From an uncultured Clostridium sp. (GTDB taxonomy: Bacteria > Bacillota > Clostridia > Clostridiales > Clostridiaceae), in contig NZ_CAKVJA010000010.1 in assembly GCF_934754925.1 (NCBI RefSeq), positions 1 through 64,000 of the forward strand: a DNA stretch of 64,000 bases, read 5' to 3'. Below are positions 55,783 through 64,000 of this stretch, one piece after another. The position numbers and the translations under genes were made by a program. How positions within the stretch are numbered: position 1 is the stretch's first letter; every line of letters starts with the position of its first letter. Under the pieces are notes generated by a model, which was not told where the DNA came from, made no database searches, and saw only the letters and a program-made list of their open reading frames with translations.

Positions 55783-57552
55783 TTAATATCTAGTATCTCC
55801 AAGACCACAGAATGCGTCTACTGGACTAACTCCCTTAAATTCTGAACGTCCCATCATTTTATCAACTAACGCTTTAAGAGTGTAATCTTTACTATCGTAA
55901 GTATTTATATAAGTCTTAACTTGTGGTACGTCAGCTAAGTGGAATGGACATTGTACTGAAACAAAGATAGTAGGTATTTCATTTACGTAGAATGGAATAT
56001 CTGGAGTACCCTTGCTTGGTGGCCATTGAAGACGTTGGTCAACACTTGCTCCTACATCAGCTAAGTTTATAATTAAATCATATTTTGAAGTTAATTCAGC
56101 TATTGGACGCTTACCAGCATAAACATTTCCAAGAGCTGCTCCCATTTCTTCTTTTGGTAATTTCATAATCTTATCTATTGGTGATTCGTATATTTCTACT
56201 TGGAATCCTTCTTGTTCTAATAATTCTTTCATTATATCAATAGGTCCTTTTTGTGGTCCTTGCATAAGAGCTATAAATTTACCAAATCCACCGTCAAAAC
56301 CTTTAGCATTTACAAGTAATACTTTCTTAGTCTTTTCTGGTGATATTGGGAATATTTCCTCATTATTCTTAACTAAAGTTATTGCCTTATCAGCTATTTC
56401 TAAAGCTGCCTTTTTATTTTCTTCTAAGCCAATCTTAGCCATAGCTTCTTCTTTTGGTTGTAATATCTCAGTTTTAGCTTTCTTGTGTAATCCTAAAGAA
56501 GCCTTTAAACCTAATATTCTACTTAATGCATCATGAAGTCTTTCTTCAGTTATAACTCCATTTTTGTATCCTTCCATCATCCATTGGAAATCTTCATCTG
56601 GATCATTGAAGAATAAGAATAAATCACTACCTGCAGCAATTGCAGTTGGTAACATATCTTTACGCTTCATAGCTGAAGTCATAGCAACCATGTGAGATGC
56701 ATCAGTTACAACTAATCCATTGAATCCCATTTGACCTTTTAATAAATCTGTTAATACATGTTTACTTAAAGTTGCAGGCATATTCATTTCTTGAATTGTA
56801 GCTTCTGGATTAAAGTGTTTTACGTATTCTGGTAAAGCAATATGTCCAGCCATTATTGATGGAAGACCTGCTTCAATTAATCCAGAATATACTTTTCCAA
56901 AAGTAGCATTCCATTCTTCAACAGATAAAGTATTTGGAGCAAATGATAAATGTTGATCTCTTTCATCTATACCATCTCCAGGGAAATGCTTAGCAGCTGG
57001 TAAAATTCCAGACTCCATTATTCCTCTCATGTATTCTAAAGATAACTCTAAAGTTTGGTCAACATCTGCAGACCAAGTTCTAGTAGATATTATTGGGTTT
57101 CTCCAGTTTCTGTTTATATCAACAATTGGTGCAAAACTCCAGTTACATCCTATAGCAGCTGCCTCAACCCCTGATATTCTTCCTAATTCATAAGCATAGT
57201 GTGGATCTTGAGTTGCTGCAACCTTTACTTCCATACCTACATATGTTCCATCTGTACATGCTCCATTTCCACCCATTTCTGTATTAGCAGCTATTAATAG
57301 TGGAATTTTAGAATTTTCTTGTAATATTCTATTTTGTTCATATACTTCCTCAGCTTTACCTGGATTATAACGAACAGCCCCTATATGATAGTTATCTAAA
57401 ACACTTTTTAAATATTCTTCTTCTCTACTTGCTCCCATATTTACAAATAGTTGTCCTATTTTTTCTTCAATAGACATATTATTTATTGTGTCTTCTACCC
57501 ATTTTATAGATTCTTCATCTAAATTATATGGCTTTGCTTTTAAATTTACCAC
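55783..57552 (-). CDS. Glycoside hydrolase family 3 enzyme, NagZ-like
   Basis: This 589-residue GH3 enzyme has the catalytic barrel first, with the NagZ-type signature KHFPGDGIDERDQH (about residue 187; KH-x-PG-x-G-x4-D-x-H) and the nucleophile Asp in GLVVTDASHMVAM. It ends with an alpha/beta sandwich domain. No signal peptide is present, so it works inside the cell. The His-containing signature points to N-acetyl-beta-hexosaminide substrates. Start is GTG with AAGGAGG upstream. It follows the GPH symporter gene in a glucuronate operon, suggesting an imported GlcNAc/glucuronate saccharide. Confidence 0.85.
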   Translation of the reverse strand: MVNLKAKPYNLDEESIKWVEDTINNMSIEEKIGQLFVNMGASREEEYLKSVLDNYHIGAVRYNPGKAEEVYEQNRILQENSKIPLLIAANTEMGGNGACTDGTYVGMEVKVAATQDPHYAYELGRISGVEAAAIGCNWSFAPIVDINRNWRNPIISTRTWSADVDQTLELSLEYMRGIMESGILPAAKHFPGDGIDERDQHLSFAPNTLSVEEWNATFGKVYSGLIEAGLPSIMAGHIALPEYVKHFNPEATIQEMNMPATLSKHVLTDLLKGQMGFNGLVVTDASHMVAMTSAMKRKDMLPTAIAAGSDLFLFFNDPDEDFQWMMEGYKNGVITEERLHDALSRILGLKASLGLHKKAKTEILQPKEEAMAKIGLEENKKAALEIADKAITLVKNNEEIFPISPEKTKKVLLVNAKGFDGGFGKFIALMQGPQKGPIDIMKELLEQEGFQVEIYESPIDKIMKLPKEEMGAALGNVYAGKRPIAELTSKYDLIINLADVGASVDQRLQWPPSKGTPDIPFYVNEIPTIFVSVQCPFHLADVPQVKTYINTYDSKDYTLKALVDKMMGRSEFKGVSPVDAFCGLGDTRY

Positions 57553-57628
57553 TTGAGTTTCCTCCTTAATATATACATATTTTCTAAAATATACTTATTA
57601 TAGTTAATATTATTTTTTTAATTTTTTA

Positions 57629-59017
57629 TTATGCTGCTCTTCTCTTTTTTAACTCAGCATTCATTTCTGCTAATTTCTTAGTAGAAAGATTATATACAAA
57701 TAATATTATTAATACCGTTGCACCATATCCAATTAATGCTGCACCTAAAGTTATATTTTTAATTCCTTCACCTACTGCTGGTAATTGTTGTGCAACTCCT
57801 GATTTATATCCTAAGAAAGATAATGCAAATCCACCTATACCACCTGATAAAGCTTGAGCTAATTTTCTTGCTAATGAATAAGAAGAATAAACAGTTCCTT
57901 CATTTCTTTCTCCAGTGATATATTCTTGATAATCTATAGCATCTCCAACTAACGCCCATACAATTGTATTAAATAATCCTGTACCTAATCCTGATACAAA
58001 TGATAATATTACGTACATACCTGCTGTTAAATTTGGCATAAAGAACATTATTGCATAAATAGCTGTTGTAAATGCTACCCCAACTACTGCTGATTCTTTC
58101 TTACCAAGCTTTTTAACTATTATTCCTACAAATGGAATAATGCTTAAGCTTGCAACTATACCAACCATTCCACCTAAAGCTATTAATGTTGTGTTATGGA
58201 AGTATTCTTTAAATAAATATGCATTTAAAGAACCAACTGTTAATGAAGCACTCATTAAAGTAAATGATGCTAGTGCAACACCTATGAAAGCTCTATTTTT
58301 TACTAATCCCTTTAAAGTACCACTCATACCTTGCTTACTTTCGCTCTTTTTATGAACAATTCTTTCTCTAGTTAATCTAAAGTTAAATATAAATGATACT
58401 GTAGAAATTATTGCAAGAATTATAGCACATTTCATAAATCCATCTGCAGTTACTTCTCCGTTAACACCAAATACAATTTTTGGAACCATAAACATTACTA
58501 AAAGGTTTGCAGCCATAGAACCAATATTTCTAAATGTTGATAATGCAGTTCTTTCATTTGGATCATTACTCATAACAGATGCTAATGAACCATAAGGAAT
58601 ATTTACTGCTGTATATAACATTCCATATAAAATATATGTTACATAAGCATAAGGTAATCTCATACCTTCTGGTAATCCTGGTATTGCAGTAAATGCAATT
58701 ATTCCTACTATAATCATTGGTAATCCAAATCTAATAACATAAGGTCTAAACTTACCATGTTTTGTAGTTCCAACTTTATCTACAAGAACACCCATTATAG
58801 GATCATTGATAGCATCCCATATTCTAGCTACTACAAATAATGTACCAACAGCAGCTGCACTTATTCCTAAAACATCTGTGTAAAATAGCATCAAATAGTT
58901 ACTTACAAATGCAAAAAATACTGCACATCCAAAATCACCTAATCCATAACCTATTTTGTCACTAGTACCAAATGGCTTTATTTGTTCTTCCTTTTTACTT
59001 ATTAAATCAAGAACCAT
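57629..59017 (-). CDS. GPH-family sugar:cation symporter
   Basis: A 462-residue permease with 12 membrane segments and GPH-family motifs: IGYGLGDFGCAVFFAFVSNY at the start, ARIWDAINDPIMGVLVDKVGT, KFRPYVIRFG and NIPYGSLASVMSNDPNERTAL. Relatives import glucuronides, xylosides and galactosides. Neighbouring uxaC, uxuA and GH3 genes make a glucuronide or uronate-containing oligosaccharide the likely cargo. It has a GGGAGG ribosome-binding site. Confidence 0.92.
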   Translation of the reverse strand: MVLDLISKKEEQIKPFGTSDKIGYGLGDFGCAVFFAFVSNYLMLFYTDVLGISAAAVGTLFVVARIWDAINDPIMGVLVDKVGTTKHGKFRPYVIRFGLPMIIVGIIAFTAIPGLPEGMRLPYAYVTYILYGMLYTAVNIPYGSLASVMSNDPNERTALSTFRNIGSMAANLLVMFMVPKIVFGVNGEVTADGFMKCAIILAIISTVSFIFNFRLTRERIVHKKSESKQGMSGTLKGLVKNRAFIGVALASFTLMSASLTVGSLNAYLFKEYFHNTTLIALGGMVGIVASLSIIPFVGIIVKKLGKKESAVVGVAFTTAIYAIMFFMPNLTAGMYVILSFVSGLGTGLFNTIVWALVGDAIDYQEYITGERNEGTVYSSYSLARKLAQALSGGIGGFALSFLGYKSGVAQQLPAVGEGIKNITLGAALIGYGATVLIILFVYNLSTKKLAEMNAELKKRRAA

Positions 59018-59090
59018 AATTAATTTATCCCTCCCAAAATAATTCTTTTCATTTATGAATACATTTACATTAAAGTTATTACACTACTTT

Positions 59091-59135
59091 TATGTAGAAT
59101 GGAAATATTGTTTATTAAAATTTCCATTCTACATA
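59091..59135 (-). terminator. Hairpin between uxaC and symporter gene
   Basis: Perfect 16-bp arms TATGTAGAATGGAAAT and ATTTCCATTCTACATA with a 13-nt loop. There is no good U-run, so it may be a partial terminator or processing site inside the operon. Confidence 0.6.
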
Positions 59136-59143
59136 ATTATTTA

Positions 59144-60544
59144 TTATCTTTTGAAATATCTCTCTGAATTTTTGTAACAAATATTTTGAACAATTTCACC
59201 AAGTATCTCTTCATCATAAGGATATTGTCCAGACTCAACTAAACCACCTAAATAGTTACATAATATTCTTCTAAAATATTCATGTCTTGTGTATGATAAA
59301 AAGCTTCTTGAATCTGTTACCATTCCAACAAATTGACTTATAAGTCCAAGTTGAGATAATGCCATCATTTGTCTTTCCATTCCATCCTTTTGGTCATTAA
59401 ACCACCATCCTGATCCAAATTGAATCTTTCCAGCTATGCCTCCAGTTTGGAAATTACCAATCATAGTTCCTATAACTTCGTTATCTTTAGGATTTAAGCA
59501 GTATAAAATTGTTTTTGGAAGTTTATTTTCCTTATCTAATTGATCTAATATTCTTGAAAGGGAGTATGCTATTTCACCATCATCAATGCTATCAAATCCT
59601 GCATCTGCTCCTACCTTATTAAACATCCTTGTATTATTGTTTCTTAATGCACCTATGTGTAATTGCATAACCATTTTTCTTTCTGAATACATTTTTCCTA
59701 ATGATATTAGTAATGCAATAGAATACTTTGATGCTTCTTCATTTGTTATGTATTCACCATTTAAGGCCTTTATAAATATCTTGTTAATTTCTTCACATGA
59801 ATAATTATAAAAAACAACTCTTTCTAAGCTATGATCAGTAATCATACATCCATTGTCATAAAAATAATCTAATCTAACTTCTAGAGCCTTTTCTAAATCA
59901 TCAAATGATTTAATTTCAATATTACTAACTTCTGATAATTTTTCTATATACTCTTTAAATCCTGAATTTTGTATTTTCATTGCTCTTTCTGGTCTAAAGC
60001 TTGGATTAACTGAGCAATTAAAATTATCATCTTCTTTTATTTGCTTATGATATTTTAAATCATCTATTGGATCATCTGTAGTCCCAATATAAACAACATT
60101 AGCCATTTCAATTAGTTTTTTAGCTGTTAACTTATTTTCTTTTATAGCTTTATTACATTTGTTCCAAATAATATCAGCAGTTTTTTCGCTTAAAATTTCT
60201 TCTACACCAAAGAATCTCTTAAGCTCTAAATGAGACCAATGATAAATAGGATTTCCAATTAAGTATGGCATCATTTTTGCAAATTGATAAAATTTATCAT
60301 AATCACTTGCATTTCCTGTTATATACTCTTCATCTATACCAAAGCTTCTCATAGCTCTCCACTTATAGTGGTCATGGTATAGCCACATTTCAGTTACATT
60401 TTTAAATTCATGATCTGTGGCTATTTCCATAGGAACTAGGTGACAGTGATAATCAAACACTGGCACCTTTGAAGCATAATTATGGTATAAAACTTTTGAT
60501 ACTTCATTTTCTAGTAAAAAGTCTTTATCCATAAACTTCTTCAT
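59144..60544 (-). CDS. uxaC: Glucuronate/galacturonate isomerase
   Basis: A 466-residue UxaC that isomerises D-glucuronate to D-fructuronate. Motifs include the metal-binding VFDYHCHLVPMEI near the start, WLYHDHYKWRAMRSFGIDE, YIGTTDDPIDDL, MQLHIGALRNNNTRMF and SFLSYTRHEYFRRILCN. Length is typical. It lies 19 bp after uxuA. Confidence 0.97.
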   Translation of the reverse strand: MKKFMDKDFLLENEVSKVLYHNYASKVPVFDYHCHLVPMEIATDHEFKNVTEMWLYHDHYKWRAMRSFGIDEEYITGNASDYDKFYQFAKMMPYLIGNPIYHWSHLELKRFFGVEEILSEKTADIIWNKCNKAIKENKLTAKKLIEMANVVYIGTTDDPIDDLKYHKQIKEDDNFNCSVNPSFRPERAMKIQNSGFKEYIEKLSEVSNIEIKSFDDLEKALEVRLDYFYDNGCMITDHSLERVVFYNYSCEEINKIFIKALNGEYITNEEASKYSIALLISLGKMYSERKMVMQLHIGALRNNNTRMFNKVGADAGFDSIDDGEIAYSLSRILDQLDKENKLPKTILYCLNPKDNEVIGTMIGNFQTGGIAGKIQFGSGWWFNDQKDGMERQMMALSQLGLISQFVGMVTDSRSFLSYTRHEYFRRILCNYLGGLVESGQYPYDEEILGEIVQNICYKNSERYFKR

Positions 60545-60562
60545 TTTATTATCCCCTTAAAA

Positions 60563-61618
60563 TTATTTGTTACCTTTTTCCTTTTGAATTGCTTCAATTA
60601 GACCATTTATATAAACCGCACCTAATGCTCTATCATATAATCCGTATCCTGGTCTACCAGTTTCCCCCCAGATCATTCTTCCATGGTCCGGTCTGTAAGG
60701 TCCTTGGAAATCATAGTCACAATAAGCCTTAACTATTTCATAGAAATCTAAAGAACCTGCTTCTGATAAATGAGCTACTTCATTGAAGCTGCTATCTCCA
60801 GTTATTTTTACATTTCTAAGGTGGGCAAAATGTATTCTATTTCTTTCTTTTCCGAAATAGTTAACCATTTTTACCATGTCATTAACCTTCGTACATCCTA
60901 AAGATCCTGTACATAATGTAACTCCATGATATGGACTATCGTATAAATCTATAAATCTTTTTAAATTGTCAAAGTTAGTTATTATTCTTGGTAATCCAAA
61001 TATTCCCCATGGTGGATCATCCGGATGTATTGCCATTTTCATTCTTACTTCGTCAGCAACTTTCATTATTCTTTGAATAAAGTAGTTTAAGTTATTCCAT
61101 AAAGCTTCTTCATCTATATCTTTATATTGTTCTAATAGACCTTTAAGTCCACCCTCACCATAAGATGTATCCCATCCTGGTAATTCTAATTCCCCTAAAG
61201 CTGGATCCATTTTCTTAACTTGATCTTCATCATATATTAAGCAAGTTGAACCATCTTCTAATTCATAATTTAAATCAGATCTTGTCCAATCAAATACTGG
61301 CATAAAGTTGTAACAAATTGTATCTATTCCAGCCTCTGCTAAGTTTCTGATTGTTTGTATATAGTTATCTATATATCTATCTCTTGTTGGTAAACCAAGT
61401 TTTATATCTTCATGTACTGGTACACTTTCTATTACTGAAAGCTTTAATCCATGACTTTCTACTTCGTTCTTTAATTCTAAAATTCTTTCTAGTGGCCATA
61501 CTTCTCCAACTGGAATATCGTATATAGCCGTTACTATACCTTTCATTCCTGGTATTTGCTTGATGTATTCAATCTTAACTGGATCATCTTTACCATACCA
61601 TCTGAACGTCATTTCCAT
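60563..61618 (-). CDS. uxuA: Mannonate dehydratase
   Basis: The 351-residue enzyme dehydrates D-mannonate to 2-keto-3-deoxygluconate. It starts MTFRWYGKDDPV with KQIPGMKGIVTAIYDIPVGE following, and has MAIHPDDPPWGIFGLPRI, CTGSLG, HFAHLRNV and RPDHGRMIWGE, all typical of UxuA. The palindromic operator candidate TAGTATACTA lies 60 bp upstream in the kdgA-uxuA gap, indicating its own regulated promoter. Confidence 0.97.
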   Translation of the reverse strand: MEMTFRWYGKDDPVKIEYIKQIPGMKGIVTAIYDIPVGEVWPLERILELKNEVESHGLKLSVIESVPVHEDIKLGLPTRDRYIDNYIQTIRNLAEAGIDTICYNFMPVFDWTRSDLNYELEDGSTCLIYDEDQVKKMDPALGELELPGWDTSYGEGGLKGLLEQYKDIDEEALWNNLNYFIQRIMKVADEVRMKMAIHPDDPPWGIFGLPRIITNFDNLKRFIDLYDSPYHGVTLCTGSLGCTKVNDMVKMVNYFGKERNRIHFAHLRNVKITGDSSFNEVAHLSEAGSLDFYEIVKAYCDYDFQGPYRPDHGRMIWGETGRPGYGLYDRALGAVYINGLIEAIQKEKGNK

Positions 61619-61678
61619 GATTCTTTCCTCCTATTAATAAGTTATTATTTTCAACTTTACAGTACACTTTTCGAATAC

Positions 61679-61688
61679 TAGTATACTA
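61679..61688. promoter_or_regulatory. GntR-type operator candidate upstream of uxuA
   Basis: The perfect palindrome TAGTATACTA matches the T-x-GTATAC-x-A pattern of FadR-family GntR operators. A sister site, TTGTATACTA, is at 63208-63217. The likely ligand protein is the GntR regulator at the window end. Confidence 0.6.
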
Positions 61689-61705
61689 CTTAGTTTAAAA
61701 AATTT

Positions 61706-62314
61706 TTAACCTCTAATTTTCTCCATCTTTTGCATGAAAGCTTTAGCTGTATTTTCTATATCTTCAAGTGATCCTTTTATTAATGAACTTCCAACACCTA
61801 CGCAAGAAACTCCATTTGCAAACCACTCTTCAATATTATCCACTGAAACTCCACCTGTTGGCATTATTTCAACATGCGGAATAGGAGCTTTTATTGCTTT
61901 TACATATTTTGCTCCGAATACATCTCCTGGGAATAACTTAATCATTTTATTTCCAGCATCCATAGCTCTCATTATTTCACTTACTGTCATACAACCTGGT
62001 AAATAAAGAACATTCATTTCCTTACAAACTGTATTAACTTCTTCACTATATCCTGGACTTACAACATATTTTGCTCCAGCTTCAATTGCGTCAGAAGCCA
62101 TTTTAGCATTTAAAACGCTTCCAACTCCAATTAATGCTTCTGCATGTGAGCTATACTCTTTTATAAGTTCACATACATTTGGTATTGTATAAGTAAGCTC
62201 CAATGATTTAACTCCACCTCTTAAGCAAGCTTCCATATAGCCTCTAGCTTCTTCATGACTTTTACCTCTAACTACAGCTACTACTCCATTTGCTTTTAAT
62301 TCACTTAAAATCAT
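61706..62314 (-). CDS. kdgA: 2-keto-3-deoxy-6-phosphogluconate aldolase
   Basis: A 202-residue class I aldolase barrel with VVAVVRGKSHEEA, LELTYTIPN, IGVGSVLNA, the Schiff-base Lys in AGAKYVVSPGY or MIKLFPGDVFG and MPTGGVSVDNIEEWF. It splits KDPG to pyruvate and glyceraldehyde 3-phosphate. The start is the ATG at 62314 with GGAGG upstream, not the ATG at 62359 inside the previous gene. A kdgK kinase is missing here and must be elsewhere. Confidence 0.92.
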   Translation of the reverse strand: MILSELKANGVVAVVRGKSHEEARGYMEACLRGGVKSLELTYTIPNVCELIKEYSSHAEALIGVGSVLNAKMASDAIEAGAKYVVSPGYSEEVNTVCKEMNVLYLPGCMTVSEIMRAMDAGNKMIKLFPGDVFGAKYVKAIKAPIPHVEIMPTGGVSVDNIEEWFANGVSCVGVGSSLIKGSLEDIENTAKAFMQKMEKIRG

Positions 62315-62327
62315 TGTTTTAATCCTC

Positions 62328-63179
62328 CTATACTCCTGAATAAGCAGAGAATGCTCCATCTACTGGAATAACTACTCCATTTACAAATCCTGATGCTTCT
62401 TCAGATACTAAGTATAATAATGTTCCTATTAACTCATCAGCTTCACCAAATCTTCTCATAGGTGTACTATTTAATATTTTCTCAGTTCTTGGTGTTGCTG
62501 TTCCATCTTCATTGAATAATAACTTTCTATTTTGATCTGTTACAAAGAATCCTGGCGCTATTGCATTAACTCTAACTCCAACCTTAGACATATGAACTGC
62601 AAGCCATTGAGTAAAGTTACTTACTGCTGCTTTTGCTCCTGAATATGCCGGTATCTTTGTAAGTGGTGTAAATGCATTCATAGATGATATATTAATTATT
62701 GTAGTACCATCTCTGTTAATCATATCTTTACTAAACTCTTGTGATGGAAGTAATGTTCCTAAGAAGTTTAGATTAAATACAAATTCTACACCTTTTGGAT
62801 CTAAATCAAAGAATGTTGTTAATTCTTCATTTTCCAAATCCTCAATTTCTAAATACTCTTTAGTAGTAGTTCCCTTTGGATGATTTCCCCCAGCTCCATT
62901 TATTAATATGTCAACTGGTCCAAACTCTTTAAGAATTATTTCATGAGCTTTTCTTAAGCTTTCTTTATCTAAAACATTGGCTTCAATACCAATTGCTGTT
63001 CCACCTTTTTCATTTATCTCTTTAGCTTTATTATCACAAGCTTCTTGTCCTAATGCTAAAACTGCAACTTTTGCTCCACATTCTGCAAGTGCGTCTGCCA
63101 TCGCTCCGCAAAGAATCCCTGTCCCACCTGTTACAACACAAACTTTATCTTTTAAATCAATATTAAATGGTAATTTCAT
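62328..63179 (-). CDS. SDR-family D-mannonate oxidoreductase (YjmF-like)
   Basis: This 283-residue short-chain dehydrogenase has NAD-binding VVTGGTGILCGAMADALAE, ILINGAGGNHPKG, the catalytic Ser in INISSMNAF, and YSGAKAAV. Its place between the GntR regulator and kdgA indicates reduction of fructuronate to mannonate, replacing UxuB. The true start is the ATG at 63179 with AAGGAGG; the frame extends upstream to 63257 without a ribosome-binding site. Operator candidate at 63208-63217. Confidence 0.88.
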   Translation of the reverse strand: MKLPFNIDLKDKVCVVTGGTGILCGAMADALAECGAKVAVLALGQEACDNKAKEINEKGGTAIGIEANVLDKESLRKAHEIILKEFGPVDILINGAGGNHPKGTTTKEYLEIEDLENEELTTFFDLDPKGVEFVFNLNFLGTLLPSQEFSKDMINRDGTTIINISSMNAFTPLTKIPAYSGAKAAVSNFTQWLAVHMSKVGVRVNAIAPGFFVTDQNRKLLFNEDGTATPRTEKILNSTPMRRFGEADELIGTLLYLVSEEASGFVNGVVIPVDGAFSAYSGV

Positions 63180-63207
63180 TTTGCATTCCTCCTTGCAACT
63201 ACTATAC

Positions 63208-63217
63208 TTGTATACTA
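63208..63217. promoter_or_regulatory. GntR-type operator candidate upstream of mannonate oxidoreductase gene
   Basis: TTGTATACTA, a near-palindrome of the T-x-GTATAC-x-A type, lies 29 bp upstream of the start codon and resembles the site at 61679-61688. Confidence 0.55.
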
Positions 63218-63275
63218 GCATATTAATATATGAATTACAATAGTTTTTTGAAAACATTTAAACTTATATGTATAA

Positions 63276-63317
63276 TAAAAAGCCATAAAATATTTAATTT
63301 TTTATTTTATGACTTTG
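63276..63317 (-). terminator. Terminator of the GntR gene
   Basis: AAAGTCATAAAATA and its complement on the minus strand, ending GGCTTTTTATTA, form a hairpin 87 bp after the regulator's stop codon. Confidence 0.7.
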
Positions 63318-63403
63318 TTTTATATTATAATTTTTAGTTTTAATAAATAAATTTAATACTTTTTTATATTTTTTATTATTTTTTTATATATTTTATTTCT
63401 GTA

Positions 63404-64000
63404 TTAGACTATATAACTATATATTTCATTATCTTCTTCTATTAATTTTTGCCATTGTTCTACAGGTTCTTTAATGTGCTTTGACACAACATCATCAATA
63501 ATCTCAACCTTTTTATTTTTTATAATATCTAAATATATTATATGCTGATCTACTAAAAACTGTTTATTTAACTTCTTCTCAGCAAGTAATCTCATTCTGT
63601 TATAATGAGTGCTTATATTACAAATAGACTCCCATACATTAGCCTTATTTATTCCAACAAATAACAATCTGTGAAATTCCTTATCTAAATTATGAAATTC
63701 TAATAGGTTATCTCCTTTTTTTGCAATTAATTTTTGTGCAAATAAACTCTTTTCCATTTCCATTAATATCTCTTCAGAAAAACTTTCACATGCTTCTTTT
63801 AATGCTTCCTTCTCTAAATTATATCTAATAAAAATAGCTTCTTCTATCAAATTTCGATCTATTAAAGAAACATAAGTACCAGCTTGTGGTTTAACTTCTA
63901 TTAACTTTTCAGCTTTAAGCTTTATTAATACTTCTCTTATTGGCGTTCTTGATACGTTGAGCTTTTTAGCTAATTCTGACTCACTTAATAACTCTCCTGG
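63404..64000 (-). CDS. GntR-family (FadR subfamily) regulator of uronate genes, 5' end cut
   Basis: The visible 198 codons run to the window end. They include most of the winged helix (LLSESELAKKLNVSRTPIRE, then LIEVKPQAGTYVS) and an FCD-type C-terminal domain (EEAIFIRYNLEKEALKEACE, LDKEFHRLLF and the metal-binding His in ISTHYNRMRLL). This is the UxuR/ExuR/KdgR class that binds uronate pathway intermediates and controls the downstream operon. An in-frame ATG at 63850 is internal. The first residues lie outside. Confidence 0.9.
   Translation of the reverse strand, partial: PGELLSESELAKKLNVSRTPIREVLIKLKAEKLIEVKPQAGTYVSLIDRNLIEEAIFIRYNLEKEALKEACESFSEEILMEMEKSLFAQKLIAKKGDNLLEFHNLDKEFHRLLFVGINKANVWESICNISTHYNRMRLLAEKKLNKQFLVDQHIIYLDIIKNKKVEIIDDVVSKHIKEPVEQWQKLIEEDNEIYSYIV

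Overview
This is an AT-rich stretch of a low-GC, Gram-positive anaerobe, most likely a Clostridium sensu stricto chromosome. The gene order murB-(kinase)-rapZ-yvcK-whiA-dnaE-pfkA-pyk is typical of that group. Lysine-riboswitch control of lysA, GlcT/LicT-type antitermination of a PTS permease and strong GGAGG ribosome-binding sites fit as well. I cannot name the species. I see no rRNA, tRNA, insertion sequence or CRISPR array.

Layout. Positions 1-850: start of an ABC ATPase gene and its YtrA-type GntR repressor. 850-7400: a lactococcin-972-type bacteriocin locus (bacteriocin, composite lipoprotein, DUF1430-type membrane protein, ABC ATPase) with a divergent LytTR response regulator; near-identical palindromes lie at both ends. 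7456-10560: an M20 peptidase and a YfcC-type permease behind a lysine riboswitch. 10812-18530: helD, ftsH, lepB, a DUF3006 gene, riboswitch-controlled lysA and a barrel protein. 18780-25279: a DUF1576 membrane protein and partner, sfsA, a cluster of DnaA boxes, a 58-residue membrane protein, a glucose-type PTS permease and cfa. 25481-30631: radical SAM protein, MntP/YtaF-like protein, TetR regulator, a broken acetyltransferase gene and rlmD. 31202-44311: pyk, pfkA, dnaE, whiA, yvcK, rapZ. 44601-55454: a hypothetical gene, a decayed Ser/Thr kinase, murB, uvrC, a class B penicillin-binding protein, an FtsW/RodA protein, an FHA protein and uvrA. 55783-64000: glucuronate catabolism (GH3 hydrolase, GPH symporter, uxaC, uxuA, KDPG aldolase, SDR mannonate oxidoreductase, GntR regulator cut by the window end).

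The standout is dnaE, the DNA polymerase III alpha subunit. Its reading frame is broken by three different self-splicing introns. Intron 1 is a 276-nt group I intron without an ORF. It is followed by a 33-nt micro-exon of 11 codons. Intron 2 is a 1257-nt group I intron with a LAGLIDADG endonuclease gene. Intron 3 is a 1676-nt group II intron that carries a LAGLIDADG gene instead of the usual reverse transcriptase and ends in a textbook 34-nt domain V. Removing the three introns at the boundaries deduced here joins 1230+33+820+1472 nt into one open frame of 1184 codons, with the conserved polymerase motifs restored at each junction. The catalytic PDIDSD motif exists only after splicing.

A second theme is a family of long, nearly perfect palindromes (CCTCCGGGG...CCCCGGAGG) at four gene 3' ends, whose arms vary while staying complementary.
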